Shown here one piece after another: positions 34,651 to 44,330 of a stretch of 64,000 nucleotides of DNA. The stretch spans positions 5,332,001 to 5,396,000 of the forward strand of contig OY761615.1 of assembly GCA_963664845.1 (NCBI GenBank), written 5' to 3'. Below the pieces are notes generated by a model. That model saw nothing but the letters and a program-made list of their open reading frames with translations. It ran no database searches and was not told the origin of the DNA. This DNA is from CAIYTF01 sp963664845. Lineage in GTDB: Bacteria; Bacteroidota; Ignavibacteria; Ignavibacteriales; Ignavibacteriaceae. The translations under genes and the position numbers were made by a program. Position 1 is the first letter of the stretch; each line of letters opens with the position of its first letter.

Positions 34651-36537
34651 TTACTTAATTGTATTCACTTCATTTTCCAGCAAGGTGACAAGATAATCCA
34701 TCCTGTCTATCACAGCTTTAACAGCCTGCGGTTTAGTCAAATCAACACCCGCTTTCTTTAGCTGTTCCATGGGATGATCGTTTCCGCCGGCTTTTAACAA
34801 AGTCTGAACACGGTCTATTACTCCCTGTTTGTCCTTCCCGGGAGTTTCTTTATATTCATTAAACAACTGGGCCGATGAAACAAAACAGGTGGCATATTGG
34901 TACACGTAGAAGGAGACTGTATAAAAATGTGGTATTCTTGCCCAGCAGTAATCTATAAATTCGTCCGGTTCATTCGTGGTGCCATAATAAGCCGTGTTCA
35001 GCTCGTTCATAATTCGTGTAAGTTCACCCTCTGTAAAAGGTTTCCCTTGTTCAATAAGCCGGTGGGCTTGCAGTTCATAGTCTGCAAACAATACCTGGAG
35101 ATAAAATGTGCCGGCAATGTTTTTGATAGCCTGGGTGATAAGAGATATTCTTTCATTATGGTCCGTGCTTTTGGAAAGGAGATAATCAAGTAGCAGGGCT
35201 TCGTTAAATGTTGATGCAACTTCAGCAACAAACAAGGTGGGAACACTTGTGGTATACGGCTGGTTTTTCTCGGAAAGCAGCGTGTGCATGGTATGTCCCA
35301 TTTCATGGGCCAGTGTGAATACATTATCAAGGGTTTCATTATAGTTCATAAGCATGAACGGGTGTACGCCAAACAGTCCGCCGGAATACGCACCGGGTGC
35401 TTTACCGGGCGTTTCATACACATCAACCCACCCGCTTTCAATAGCATTTTTATAGTTGGAAACATATTCTTTCCCCATTGGCTCAACTGAAGCCAATGCC
35501 CACTCCTTAGCCTCTTCATAGGGATACGTTTTTGAAAAATCGGTTAACATAATGGAATTATCGTAAGGGTGATACTTATCCAGTTTAAGGATCTTTTTTC
35601 TAAGCTGGTTATATCTTTGAAGTGGTGCCGTATTCGATTTAACCGTATTAATAAGGTTTTCATAGACAGCAACCGGGATGTTATTCGCGTCCAGGTTTGC
35701 TTCAAGGCAGGAACTATAGCCGCGCGCCTGTGCATTTGCCCAGTCCCTTTCACAGATCCCGGCATAAATTGAGGCAAAGGAATTCTTATTTTTTTTATAG
35801 GTACCGTAATGCTGCTCGAACATCTTGCGTCTGTCTTCCTGATTCTTATTCAGTGAAAGGACTCTGTAATAATTCCCGTTCGTTGCTTTTACTTTTTCTC
35901 CGGTAGATAATTCAACCATAGGAAAATCGATGTCAGCCACAGCCAGGCTTTTATAAGTGCTTCCCGGATTTCCGCCTAATTGTGAATAATATGAAAGGAG
36001 TTTTTCCTTGTCGGCATCAAGCACATGTTTTTGTTGCCGGAAAAGATCAGTGATGCCAAATTTATAAGGACCAAATTCACTGTTGCCGTTCAACCATTTT
36101 TCCATCTTGCTCCACGGGATTTCGAGTATCTCGGGATTGATCCAGGAAGTGGCTGTACCAAATTTTATATATGCGTTTCTAACCTGTTGAAGTTTTGCGT
36201 CTGCATTCTGGTCATTTGCATTCAGGTCAAAGGCAAACTGCGGATAACGGTAAACTTTTTCGGCAAGAATTCCCAATTCATCCTGGAGCGTCAGTACTTT
36301 TAAAAAATTCTCGGGATTTGTTTTTATTTTCCCTTTATACCCGACAATTTCATCCATTTTGGATTCCATTTGTTTGAGTCCTTTGCTCCATTCATCCCAG
36401 TTGGGGTAGATATCATTCAGGTTCCACTTATATTCTTTTGGAATATCATTGCGGTTTTCATATCCTTTTTGTGCATGGACACACTGAACGATAATAAGCA
36501 CTAAAACGGCAGAAAATAACAGTAATTTCTTTCTCAT
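34651..36537 (-). CDS. pepF: Exported M3-family oligoendopeptidase F
   Basis: A 628-residue protein with a signal peptide (LLLFSAVLVLIIVQCVHAQ), then the oligoendopeptidase F body (IPKEYKWNLNDIYPNWDEW near the start). The catalytic zinc site is HEMGHTMH with the third ligand in the following FVAEVASTFNEALLL. The C-terminal part (DYCWARIPHFYTVSFYVYQYATCF) carries the conserved substrate-binding tyrosines and histidine. It hydrolyses peptides of roughly 7-20 residues; classical PepF is cytoplasmic, whereas the signal peptide here places it in the periplasm. It is monocistronic with a terminator at 34410-34435. Confidence 0.93.
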   Translation of the reverse strand: MRKKLLLFSAVLVLIIVQCVHAQKGYENRNDIPKEYKWNLNDIYPNWDEWSKGLKQMESKMDEIVGYKGKIKTNPENFLKVLTLQDELGILAEKVYRYPQFAFDLNANDQNADAKLQQVRNAYIKFGTATSWINPEILEIPWSKMEKWLNGNSEFGPYKFGITDLFRQQKHVLDADKEKLLSYYSQLGGNPGSTYKSLAVADIDFPMVELSTGEKVKATNGNYYRVLSLNKNQEDRRKMFEQHYGTYKKNKNSFASIYAGICERDWANAQARGYSSCLEANLDANNIPVAVYENLINTVKSNTAPLQRYNQLRKKILKLDKYHPYDNSIMLTDFSKTYPYEEAKEWALASVEPMGKEYVSNYKNAIESGWVDVYETPGKAPGAYSGGLFGVHPFMLMNYNETLDNVFTLAHEMGHTMHTLLSEKNQPYTTSVPTLFVAEVASTFNEALLLDYLLSKSTDHNERISLITQAIKNIAGTFYLQVLFADYELQAHRLIEQGKPFTEGELTRIMNELNTAYYGTTNEPDEFIDYCWARIPHFYTVSFYVYQYATCFVSSAQLFNEYKETPGKDKQGVIDRVQTLLKAGGNDHPMEQLKKAGVDLTKPQAVKAVIDRMDYLVTLLENEVNTIK

Positions 36538-37428
36538 ACGCTTCCTCGAATAGGTTATAATAAATGGTTATTTGTAATAAACTGTCATTCTGTAAAATAC
36601 CCTGGGCCAAAGTACCAGATGCGTTAACAAAGATCGCCCCCTGCAAAATCCTGGCGTACGGAGCCTGTCTCAACAGTCAGATTTTAAATGTTTATCCATG
36701 GAGACCCGCTTAAATACGGGTGATCCGTGTGCCTTATAATTCTGTGGAGACAGCCGCTCAGGTAGTGTGAAAATTGAATCGTGGTTTGGATCATGATATT
36801 GAGCTGTACAATAAATTGCTTTGTTCGTTGTAAGTTACCCACAACTCCGTTTTCAGTGATGTGGTATGTCTGAGTGAGCCTTTTTCAGTTTCTTTTGGCA
36901 TAAAACAGGAGCCAAATCTTGATTTCTTCATGCTCGGCGCAAATTTCATAAACCCGGAAGTCTTGAGCAATATATTTTCTATGGATGGTATAATAGAAAG
37001 GATAAACGGTTGGAAGGGGGGAGCTCTTTAAAGAATTCATTTTTTTCGCTCTGCAATGTCAACTTATAACAAGCAGTTAATTTTAAGCGAATTGACTCAG
37101 ATTGTAATTGAGGATGACAAAATGACATCGATACAAAATGTGTCCAGAAATTAATTCTTTTTGAGTGCTTTTTGAACTTATATTTATCAACTACCTTTTC
37201 AAACGTCGATCGGGGAATGTGTTCAAGAATTTGTGAAAAAGTGTTGCATTTACCACTTATTCCCGCGTGTTTGGTTCCTGAGAATATCCAAACTACAGCT
37301 ATTTTTCTATTCGAAACAGTCTGTTTAGAGATAGTTTTTTGTTTTCGTCTTTGAAGGATGTGATTTAGACGCTGGCAAAAGCAAAATTAGAAAAGATTTT
37401 GGGGCTTTGCTACTTTTAGTTAATTTAA
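36538..37428. other. Long intergenic region, no gene seen
   Basis: Almost 900 bases between divergent genes. All frames are broken by stops, and the few short frames have no recognisable features. There is no tRNA-like fold, direct repeat or clear terminator by eye. One 33-codon frame starting at an ATG near 36930 looks protein-like in composition but has no ribosome site or known relative. The stretch may hold promoters or the remains of a lost gene. Confidence 0.5.
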
Positions 37429-37458
37429 ATGGGATTATTCAAAACATATATTGACACA

Positions 37459-38892
37459 ATGAAAAACATTATCATCCTTTTTCCCCTTTTATTTATATTA
37501 TTTTGCTCCGGCTGTAAAAAGGAAAATTCACCAACCCAAACTACCATAAATTCGATTGAATTAGAGGGGACTTGGGTGGGTATAGAAAGTGGTGGTGTAT
37601 CTTGGACTTTTGAATTTTTCAACAAGTCACTTTCTTGGAGCAATTCTCAGTCTAATGAGTGGTACTATGGTACATACACAATTAATATTACCCAGAACCC
37701 TAAACAGATAGATATAATGATTCGCCAATCATCAGTTTCTCAAAATGATGGGAAAGTATTATATGGCATATTCAAAATGGAATCAGGGGTTCTTACAATC
37801 ATATTAAATGAACCAGGAGATGTTGCCAGGCCTTCCGGATTTTCCGGTACAGCAGGCCGGATGTTTATTTTCAACAGGGCGGCGCCAATAGTACGATCTC
37901 CATCAAATAAAGCAATAAGCCAGTCTACGTCGGCATCAATGCTGTGGTGGCCAAGTTCCGGTGCTGTAACGTATCGGTTACAAGTTGCAACTGATAGTTT
38001 ATTTCATCAAGTGATTTATGATGATAGCACTATAACCGGTTCTTCGAAACAAGTTAATGGTCTGGCGAATGCAACCGTCTATTACTGGCGCGTAAAATCA
38101 AAAAACAGTCTATGCACTTCTTTATTTTCACCTGTTCAGAGTTTTACTACTATTAAGATGATCTCGGTAACCGGAGGCACCTTTCAAATGGGAGATAATT
38201 TTAATGAAGGTTATTCTGAGACCCCACTTCATAGTGTAACAGTAAATAGTTATTATGTAAGCGAAATGTTAGTTACGCAGGGACAGTGGACCGCTATTAT
38301 GGATACCAACCCCAGTCATTTTACAAATTTGGGTGACAATGCGCCGGTTGACTGTGTAAATTGGTTTGATTGTATAAAATTTTGCAATAAACTTAGTATA
38401 AAGGAAGGAAAGCTTCCATGCTACAACTTAAACGGAAATACAAGTCCCAGCGATTGGACAAGTGGAATAGTTTCATGCAATTTCACGGCTAATGGATATA
38501 GATTGCCAACAGAAGCTGAATGGGAGTATGCAGCCCGTGGAAGGGGAAATGTAATAAGGTATGCCGGTACGAGTAAATTAGACAGTCTTTGCTATTTTGC
38601 CTGGTACGCCGATAACAGTTCACAAAGCTTGCATCTGGTGGGGACGAAGTTACCGAACAGTCTTGGGCTATATGATATGAATGGAAACGTATGGGAATGG
38701 TGCTGGGATTGGTATGGCTTATATAAAACCGACAGTCTGATAAATCCAACCGGCCCGGGCACGGGATGGAACCGTGTTTTACGTGGTGGATCATGGAACG
38801 ATTTTGACGGTTCATGTCGTAATTCTTGTCGCAAGCAATTTGAGCCTTCATATGGATATCGATTTGGGCTCAGAATTGTCACTCATGGGTAA
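37459..38892 (+). CDS. Lipoprotein with fibronectin-III-like and FGE-sulfatase domains
   Basis: The frame opens at 37429, but the ATG at 37459 gives a clean lipoprotein signal (IIILFPLLFILFCSGC) with the lipobox cysteine at about residue 17. A small beta-rich domain resembling lipocalin-like/DUF domains comes next (about 30-130), then a fibronectin-III-like segment (RLQVATDSLFHQVIYD, VYYWRVKSKN). The last 245 residues are a formylglycine-generating-enzyme/SUMF1-type domain (VTGGTFQMGDN, YRLPTEAEWEYAARG, GLYDMNGNVWEWCWDWYG, RVLRGGSW, RFGLRIV). Most such bacterial domains are not sulfatase-modifying but adhesive or structural. No sulfatase lies nearby. The gene stands alone. Confidence 0.87.
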   Translation: MKNIIILFPLLFILFCSGCKKENSPTQTTINSIELEGTWVGIESGGVSWTFEFFNKSLSWSNSQSNEWYYGTYTINITQNPKQIDIMIRQSSVSQNDGKVLYGIFKMESGVLTIILNEPGDVARPSGFSGTAGRMFIFNRAAPIVRSPSNKAISQSTSASMLWWPSSGAVTYRLQVATDSLFHQVIYDDSTITGSSKQVNGLANATVYYWRVKSKNSLCTSLFSPVQSFTTIKMISVTGGTFQMGDNFNEGYSETPLHSVTVNSYYVSEMLVTQGQWTAIMDTNPSHFTNLGDNAPVDCVNWFDCIKFCNKLSIKEGKLPCYNLNGNTSPSDWTSGIVSCNFTANGYRLPTEAEWEYAARGRGNVIRYAGTSKLDSLCYFAWYADNSSQSLHLVGTKLPNSLGLYDMNGNVWEWCWDWYGLYKTDSLINPTGPGTGWNRVLRGGSWNDFDGSCRNSCRKQFEPSYGYRFGLRIVTHG

Positions 38893-39179
38893 ATCATTTC
38901 CAATGAACTCAATTGATTGTTTTATGTTTTTTGGATAATCAACATTGCTGACCGATAATATATCGTTTTCTATATTTCCCATACATTTATTTTGGTATTT
39001 GAATATTTCTAAATCTGAGGCTGAGCACTTCTTTTATACTAAAAATCACTTTTGATGTAATACTATGATTCAATTATAGGTTTCTCCCAAAAGTATTGAA
39101 GTATTGCCTGAATTTAAGGATATATGTGCACTAATTCACCCGAACTATCAATTATACTATTAATTTAATGGAATAAATA

Positions 39180-39596
39180 TTACCCACCCAATCTCCACAA
39201 CCGCCCCGAAATCAAGTCCTCGTACCTGCTTCTTATGCCCGGAGACAAAAATCTTTTATCAATAAACGCGAGCATTGCCGCCTCGGTTGCCAGGAATTTT
39301 TTGTGCAGCTTCTGGATACTGACAGCGTTGTTAATCCCGAATTTCTCAGCAAACACATTAAAGTCAACCCTCTTGAGGCTGCTCTTCTTCCCGTTCATTG
39401 GCAGGGCCAGTTCCCCAGTGTCTTCTGGAATAGGCCGCCTGGCCGACAGCAGATCATAACCCGAGCCGGCATCACCTCGATTTCAGCATTTGTGCTGAGC
39501 GAAAAGCTCTTCAGGTGCATAACAGTACTCCCGACTGCCCATGCCGATCTTCTCCATTGAGCCCTGGTATTTGTTCTCGGTGAGCGATCCGGTCAG
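39180..39596 (-). pseudogene. hipA-like kinase remnant
   Basis: Reading the minus strand from 39596 gives LTGSLTENKYQGSMEKIG, a stop at 39483-39485, then in the same frame GYDLLSARRPIPEDTGELAL, NGKKSSLKRVDF and a C-terminal RYEDLISGRLWRL. These are consecutive HipA motifs (the TDRKYKGS-like strand, PAYDLLST-like loop and NGKKSxLxRxDF helix), but the part holding the catalytic HLKN region between them has been deleted. HipA is the kinase toxin of the HipBA persistence module; no hipB is seen. An in-frame TAA bounds the remnant upstream. It is certainly non-functional as a kinase. Confidence 0.75.
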
Positions 39597-39611
39597 TTAA
39601 ACTTTCCGGTT

Positions 39612-40034
39612 TTATTTAGCGTCAAATTCGATCATCCATTCAATACCGTATTTGTCTCTAAACATTCCAAAATAAGAGCCCCACGGGCTGTCTCCGATTG
39701 GCATTTCAATTTGTCCTCCTGCCGAAAGCCCGGTAAATAATTTGTCGGCTTCTGCTTTGCTTTCTGCCAGTATCACAATTTTACTCCGGTTTTCGTTTTC
39801 ATTTGTCTTTCCAAGTATTTCAGGAACGTCATTAGCCATTAAAAAACTATTACCTACAGGTAAAGCAATGTGCATTATTTTATTTGCCTCATTTTCCGAT
39901 ACCGGGAATTCGGGACTTGCCAATTCTTTGAAACGTATAATTTTTGTAAACTCGCCTCCAAAAACCGATTTGTAAAATGTGAATGCTTCTTCGGCATTCC
40001 CGTTGAAATTAATGTGAGGATTGATTTGGGCCAT
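39612..40034 (-). CDS. VOC-superfamily PhnB-like protein
   Basis: A 140-residue protein with the PhnB/glyoxalase-like pattern: INPHINFNGNAEEAFTFYKSVFGGEF at the N-terminus, a middle block with IMHIALPVGNSFLMANDVPE, and the C-terminal SPWGSYFGMFRDKYGIEWMIEF. The VOC fold makes small metal-dependent or antibiotic-binding proteins; this subgroup is usually annotated as PhnB-like with unknown substrate. The ATG at 40034 has no strong ribosome site. It sits intact between two gene remnants, so it may be a recent or selected arrival. Confidence 0.88.
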   Translation of the reverse strand: MAQINPHINFNGNAEEAFTFYKSVFGGEFTKIIRFKELASPEFPVSENEANKIMHIALPVGNSFLMANDVPEILGKTNENENRSKIVILAESKAEADKLFTGLSAGGQIEMPIGDSPWGSYFGMFRDKYGIEWMIEFDAK

Positions 40035-40329
40035 GTTATTATAACCTTATGCTGTTAATTAAAAAACGGTAATTAATTATTTCGAAATTGGATAGTGTTG
40101 CCCGTTACAATGACCGCTGACATGCAAACCTACTTTTATTCCAATGTGAACAGTATCGATGGCTTACTAAAGGAAATTACATTATTTATTGGAGAAACAA
40201 AATGGTAATAAATTATTAGCCTTAGAATTAAACGTCGTTTTCGGAGAGGGTGAAGAATTAAAATTATGACTTGTCACACAGTAAGGAGACGATTACCCAA
40301 AAGCATAAACGCGGAGGTGGAGAGATCAT

Positions 40330-40673
40330 TCAGCTCGTATCAGGTTCGCGGATGGCTTGACTCCATTGTTTACGGAGATTTGCCGGCAGAATAATGAGGA
40401 TCTGGCGCTTACGCTCGGCCCATTTCTGGGAGATCACCAGTCCGGTCTCGATGGTTTTACCCAGACCGACCTCATCAGCCAGTATTGCGCCGGTAGAAAG
40501 GGGAGAGCGGAATGCAAAAAGGGTAGCCTCCACCTGGTGCGGGTTAAGGTCAACCTGGGCATCCATGAGGGAAGTAACCAGTTTTTGAATACTGTCCGAG
40601 CGGTTACGTTTAGTTAATTCATACGCGAAATATTTCGCGTGATACGGTGTCAGTTCCAGAAGAGCCCCGTTTT
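40330..40673 (-). pseudogene. SNF2-family helicase fragment
   Basis: On the minus strand a frame bounded upstream by a TAA near 40674 reads ELTPYHAKYFAYELTKRN, then DAQVDLNPHQVEATLFAFRS and ADEVGLGKTIETGLVISQKW with the Walker A lysine, and breaks off after ILPANLRKQWSQAI. This is the start of the helicase core of large SNF2-type proteins of about 1000 residues; both the N-terminal part and nearly all of the ATPase are missing. The remaining tail (REPDTS) is not homologous. It is the relic of a helicase of a kind often found in phage-defence islands. A 78-codon piece from the ATG at 40566 could still be translated. Confidence 0.75.
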
Positions 40674-41277
40674 TACTTTAAAAATTGATTGTAATTCGTT
40701 ACAAAAGAACATCCAACTATTTCAAGTCCAAACCAAAACACAGCAAAAAACGGAAATGGAAATCATTGAGCCAAGATTCTGGAATTTCCGGATGATCACC
40801 GGCTCCGCGGGGATAAGATCTTTGACTATTTGGTTTTGCTTTAGTTCCATAACCTATATGCTTCTCTTCATGTAAAAATTGTTATTCTTAATGCGAAAGA
40901 TGGGATCACCAGAGAAACGCCCCAGAAAACCCCAAAAACCTAAAATTTCAACAGAATTTCCCCTTTTGAAATGATGCCTGAGTAAATTTAGTGAAAAATC
41001 AGGGAGAAATATAAAAAAAATATATTGGAACGGGAGATGATACTGCATTTATTTTGGCTACCAGATTGTTACAAGGCTGAAGAAATAGGTTTTATCCTAA
41101 AATGAGTCAAAAACAGAGACTAAAGAAAATAAATTGCTTAATAGATAAAATATATGTTATTTCTAAGTAACAATTCACAAAATTAAGGGAAACCTGCCAA
41201 AAAGCTGAATACTTTAGTTGTTAGAGGTTCAATTACGGAACAATACTTTCTATTAATAAATATTTATTGAGGAACAA
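40674..41277. other. Intergenic region next to helicase remnant
   Basis: About 600 A+T-rich bases with stops in every frame and no recognisable protein, RNA gene or strong hairpin. It probably contains the promoter of the PLD-type gene and debris from the decayed helicase locus. Confidence 0.5.
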
Positions 41278-42498
41278 TTGGTAAACCGGATTACGCTGAT
41301 TCCAAACCGGGGGAGGACTCCATCGTTAACAAATACTATTAAGCCGCTTATTGCTACTTCGAAGGAAATTTGCATTGCTGTAGCATTCCTAAAGTTTTCA
41401 GGATTCAAGTTGATTGAAAAGGAACTGAAAAAAGCCTTAGTCAACAAAGCTAAGATTACCTTCGTGATAGGTAAAGATTTCGGAATTACCGAGCCTGCTG
41501 CCCTGCAAGAACTTTACAACCTGTTCAAAAATTTTCAAAATGCCGACTTATATCTGGCGGAGTCCGCAAAATGGAACTTCCACACTAAATTATATTTGTT
41601 TAAAAGCAATTCAAGAGTTTCCCTGATTGTGGGATCATCTAATTTGACGCAGGGAGGATTGAAAGATAATGAGGAATTATCTCTTAACTATGAATGTTCA
41701 GATACAGATACTACTTACCAGGCGACTAAAGTATATTTTAATCATCTTCTTGATAAGGAAATCAGCACGCGAGCGACACAATTACAAATTGAGCGATACA
41801 AGCCTTATCATAACGAGCAAGAGAAACATAGAAAGAAGACTCCACCAAAACCTGCGATAAAAAAAACTGAATACCTAATATTTGAAAATCCAGAAAAACT
41901 TCGCAAAAAATATGAGCGTTTTTCGCGAACTGAGGGCGTATCCGAGGAATTAAAAAAAAGAAAGAAAGACTATGCTAAAGCAAGGAAGCTATTAAAAGTC
42001 TTAGCTGAATTAAAGCAGTTAAATAAAACAGATTTTATTGAAATGTATGAAAAATTGGTGGGCGGCAAAAGAACCACACATTTGTGGCATAGCGATGGGC
42101 TCTTCAGATCCAAAACAAAAGTATTCAGCCGTGCGAAAAAATTTCAAGAAATGGCCAAATTTGTTGAAGCAAATACAGAAAAATCTGCATCGTTCTTATA
42201 TGACGGCTGTAAAACTTTTGCAGAAAAAATTCCGGGCATAGCTGAAAATGTTATTACAGAACTACTCATCACTTATAATCCACAGAAATTTGCCATACTC
42301 AATAATAGCCCGATTAAAGGCTTGTCATACTTCGGCGTGGAATTGAAAGGTAAGACTTCTTTTGATGGCGAATATTACTCGCAATTTTGTGACCTTATGA
42401 TTGAAATTAAAGAAATGTTAAAGTTGGATTCGTTATTAGAATTGGATGCATTTTTTAATTTTGTTTATTGGAAATACGTAAAAAAGGCGAGGGAATAA
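41278..42498 (+). CDS. PLD-like nuclease-family protein with C-terminal region of unknown type
   Basis: A 406-residue protein starting at TTG 41278, seven bases after a GAGG ribosome site; there is no upstream ATG because a TAA closes the frame. Residues 1-145 form one phospholipase D-type domain: the HxK motif is HTKLYLF (His102, Lys104) and the following GSSNLTQGGL supplies the serine/asparagine of the motif. Only one such motif is present, as in dimeric nucleases (BfiI, Nuc). A lysine-rich linker follows, then a helical C-terminal region with NVITELLITYNPQKFAILNN, a pattern like that found in some restriction-related proteins. It is probably a defence nuclease or DNA-processing protein; the nature of the target is unknown. 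Confidence 0.75.
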   Translation: MVNRITLIPNRGRTPSLTNTIKPLIATSKEICIAVAFLKFSGFKLIEKELKKALVNKAKITFVIGKDFGITEPAALQELYNLFKNFQNADLYLAESAKWNFHTKLYLFKSNSRVSLIVGSSNLTQGGLKDNEELSLNYECSDTDTTYQATKVYFNHLLDKEISTRATQLQIERYKPYHNEQEKHRKKTPPKPAIKKTEYLIFENPEKLRKKYERFSRTEGVSEELKKRKKDYAKARKLLKVLAELKQLNKTDFIEMYEKLVGGKRTTHLWHSDGLFRSKTKVFSRAKKFQEMAKFVEANTEKSASFLYDGCKTFAEKIPGIAENVITELLITYNPQKFAILNNSPIKGLSYFGVELKGKTSFDGEYYSQFCDLMIEIKEMLKLDSLLELDAFFNFVYWKYVKKARE

Positions 42499-42851
42499 AG
42501 TAAAACAGGATTCGATAGAAATAACTCCTATACAGCTCAAAAAATAATAAACTTTTATACTATAAATGGAAATTTGTCATCTCCCAAATAATACGAAGGA
42601 TAATTGATCCCCTGGTGCATTATCATCACTGAAGGAGAGATTAATCCTATGACAAAAAGATAAACCCAGTCCTGCCGTGTATGATAGGAATTTCGGTATA
42701 ATAAGAGATATGTCTTTGAGTAAAAATTGAAATGTAACAGGCCGGTTTGTGGCTGACATCATTTATTGGATTTTGGACGTACAGCGTGTCGCTGTACTGC
42801 TAAGAATTTACTAAAAATACGTTGTTTTATATTAACTTATAGAGGTAAATC
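42499..42851. other. Intergenic region before the three-gene operon
   Basis: I see no gene in these 353 bases; short frames on both strands lack ribosome sites or family features. The region should hold the promoter of the operon that starts at 42852. No palindrome stood out. Confidence 0.5.
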
Positions 42852-43520
42852 ATGGCTAGCGAATCAAAGAGAAAATGTCCAGATTGTGAGAACATTGACA
42901 CCCTTTCTAGGGGAAATGGAAAATGTAACGAATGTAAAGGAACTGGACATGATAGACATGCAGAAGCTTTAGTTCAATTTGCAACATTAGGAACAGAAGG
43001 CAATTCTTATCCCTGTAAAACGTGCTCGGGAACAGGTCAATGCCAGACTTGTGGGGGGACAGGGTATGAGTATTATTATGAGGCAAGAAAGTCGGATTCG
43101 CGAGTAAGTGATGATAATTCCTCCGATGAAGGTGGGGTTTCGGGATTTTTCGGAAAGGTAATAGGTATTCTAATTGTTGCTGCAATTGTTATTTGGCTTG
43201 TATTCGCAGTAGTAATCCCATTAGCAGTAATCAATATTGCTGTTATAGCGCTAATAATTGGCATGGCAAAAAAGGAATGGAGTAAAATTTTATTCCCGTT
43301 CTCGATATTAGGCTCTATCTATTTAATAGTGGATTATAATAAGGGCTTTTTCACAAAAGCACTTGTCAGTAATGTTTCATTTTTAGATGGACTTGTTCCA
43401 ATATTATTTTATATCAATATATTAGCCGGACTTGTGTCGGCTTATTTATTAATCCGCGATCAAATCGACAAAAAAAAGCTCCAGTCGAGGGAGAAGGGGA
43501 GTTCTCGAAACGAAATATGA
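42852..43520 (+). CDS. Zinc-ribbon (DnaJ-type CxxCxGxG) membrane protein
   Basis: A 222-residue protein. The N-terminal 80 residues carry CPDC, CNECKGTG, CKTCSGTG and CQTCGGTG, the paired zinc-binding CxxCxGxG motifs of DnaJ central domains, without a J-domain. A serine/aspartate-rich linker is followed by four or five hydrophobic segments (ILIVAAIVIWLVFAVVIPLA, LFPFSILGSIYLIV, LVPILFYINILAGLVSAYLL). The zinc module is thus cytoplasmic and membrane-tethered. The ATG has GAGG 9 bases upstream, and the TGA overlaps the next ATG. I know no named family for this combination. Confidence 0.82.
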   Translation: MASESKRKCPDCENIDTLSRGNGKCNECKGTGHDRHAEALVQFATLGTEGNSYPCKTCSGTGQCQTCGGTGYEYYYEARKSDSRVSDDNSSDEGGVSGFFGKVIGILIVAAIVIWLVFAVVIPLAVINIAVIALIIGMAKKEWSKILFPFSILGSIYLIVDYNKGFFTKALVSNVSFLDGLVPILFYINILAGLVSAYLLIRDQIDKKKLQSREKGSSRNEI

Positions 43521-44329
43521 TACTAATGGGAAGCCTCTTCCTTGTCGGCGGCTTAATAATTGGAGGGCAAAAATACTATGATTTACAAAAAACTAAACAG
43601 CAGGCACTTTTAAATGAGACTGTAAATCAGACAAATACCCAACCTGCCTCGCAATCTGATAACAGACACATTCAACAGGCGGTAAACGAATATTTGGAAA
43701 GGAATAAACAATCCTCAATAGATTATATTACTGCTCTTTATGCGGACCGAGTCGATTACTATAGTTCAGGCCTTGTTGATAAAAATTTTATTATTAATGA
43801 TAAAAGAGCCTATTTCTCTAAATGGCCTGAAAGGAATACAACACTTTCAAGTGAGATAAATGTGACTACAGGTACAGATGCAAAAACATGGATAGCAGCC
43901 TTTAATATTCATTATCAAGTTAGCAACACCCAAAAAGCTCGTCAGGGAGAAGCATGGAGTAGACTTATTTTCAAAGAAGAAGGAAATTCTCTAATTATAG
44001 TAAGCGAAAAAGGTGGAATTTATAAGCCATCTCAAGTAAGTTCACTTGGTATAGGCGCCGATGATAGAAAGTTAACTAATTCAAGCACTAGCTCGCTAGG
44101 CTCAGAGCGGCTTCTTTCAAGAGATGATTTAGTTAACTTTTCGAAATTAGAATTAAAAATGTTGAGAAATGAAATATACGCGAGGCATGGTTATATCTTT
44201 AAAACAAAAGATATGGTCGATTATTTTAGTTCTCAAAATTGGTATCAACCTCGTTATACTGATGTTTCAGCAATGCTATCAGATATTGAACTCAGTAATA
44301 TTAAACTTATTAAATCTATGGAGAGATAA
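43517..44329 (+). CDS. Membrane-anchored YARHG-domain protein
   Basis: A 270-residue protein with an N-terminal anchor (MGSLFLVGGLIIGGQ), an acidic/polar spacer and an NTF2-like segment (QAVNEYLERNKQSSIDYITALYADRVDYY). A C-terminal YARHG domain follows (LRNEIYARHGYIFKTKDMVDYFS with W-Y and final NIKLI). YARHG domains are extracellular, occur in bacterial surface and cell-wall-associated proteins and are presumed to bind wall or sugar components. ATGA overlap with the zinc-ribbon gene indicates translational coupling. The function is unknown, but the partner M23 peptidase suggests a cell-envelope role. Confidence 0.85.
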   Translation: MILMGSLFLVGGLIIGGQKYYDLQKTKQQALLNETVNQTNTQPASQSDNRHIQQAVNEYLERNKQSSIDYITALYADRVDYYSSGLVDKNFIINDKRAYFSKWPERNTTLSSEINVTTGTDAKTWIAAFNIHYQVSNTQKARQGEAWSRLIFKEEGNSLIIVSEKGGIYKPSQVSSLGIGADDRKLTNSSTSSLGSERLLSRDDLVNFSKLELKMLRNEIYARHGYIFKTKDMVDYFSSQNWYQPRYTDVSAMLSDIELSNIKLIKSMER

Positions 44330-44330
44330 A

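Noticed and set aside
39612..40034. Methyltransferase annotation often given to PhnB-like proteins
   Set aside because: The sequence is a small VOC-fold protein without an AdoMet-binding motif.
44169..44330. Upstream extension of the M23 gene into the YARHG gene
   Set aside because: It would overlap the YARHG coding sequence by 160 bases; the TTG at 44331 gives a signal peptide and has a ribosome site.
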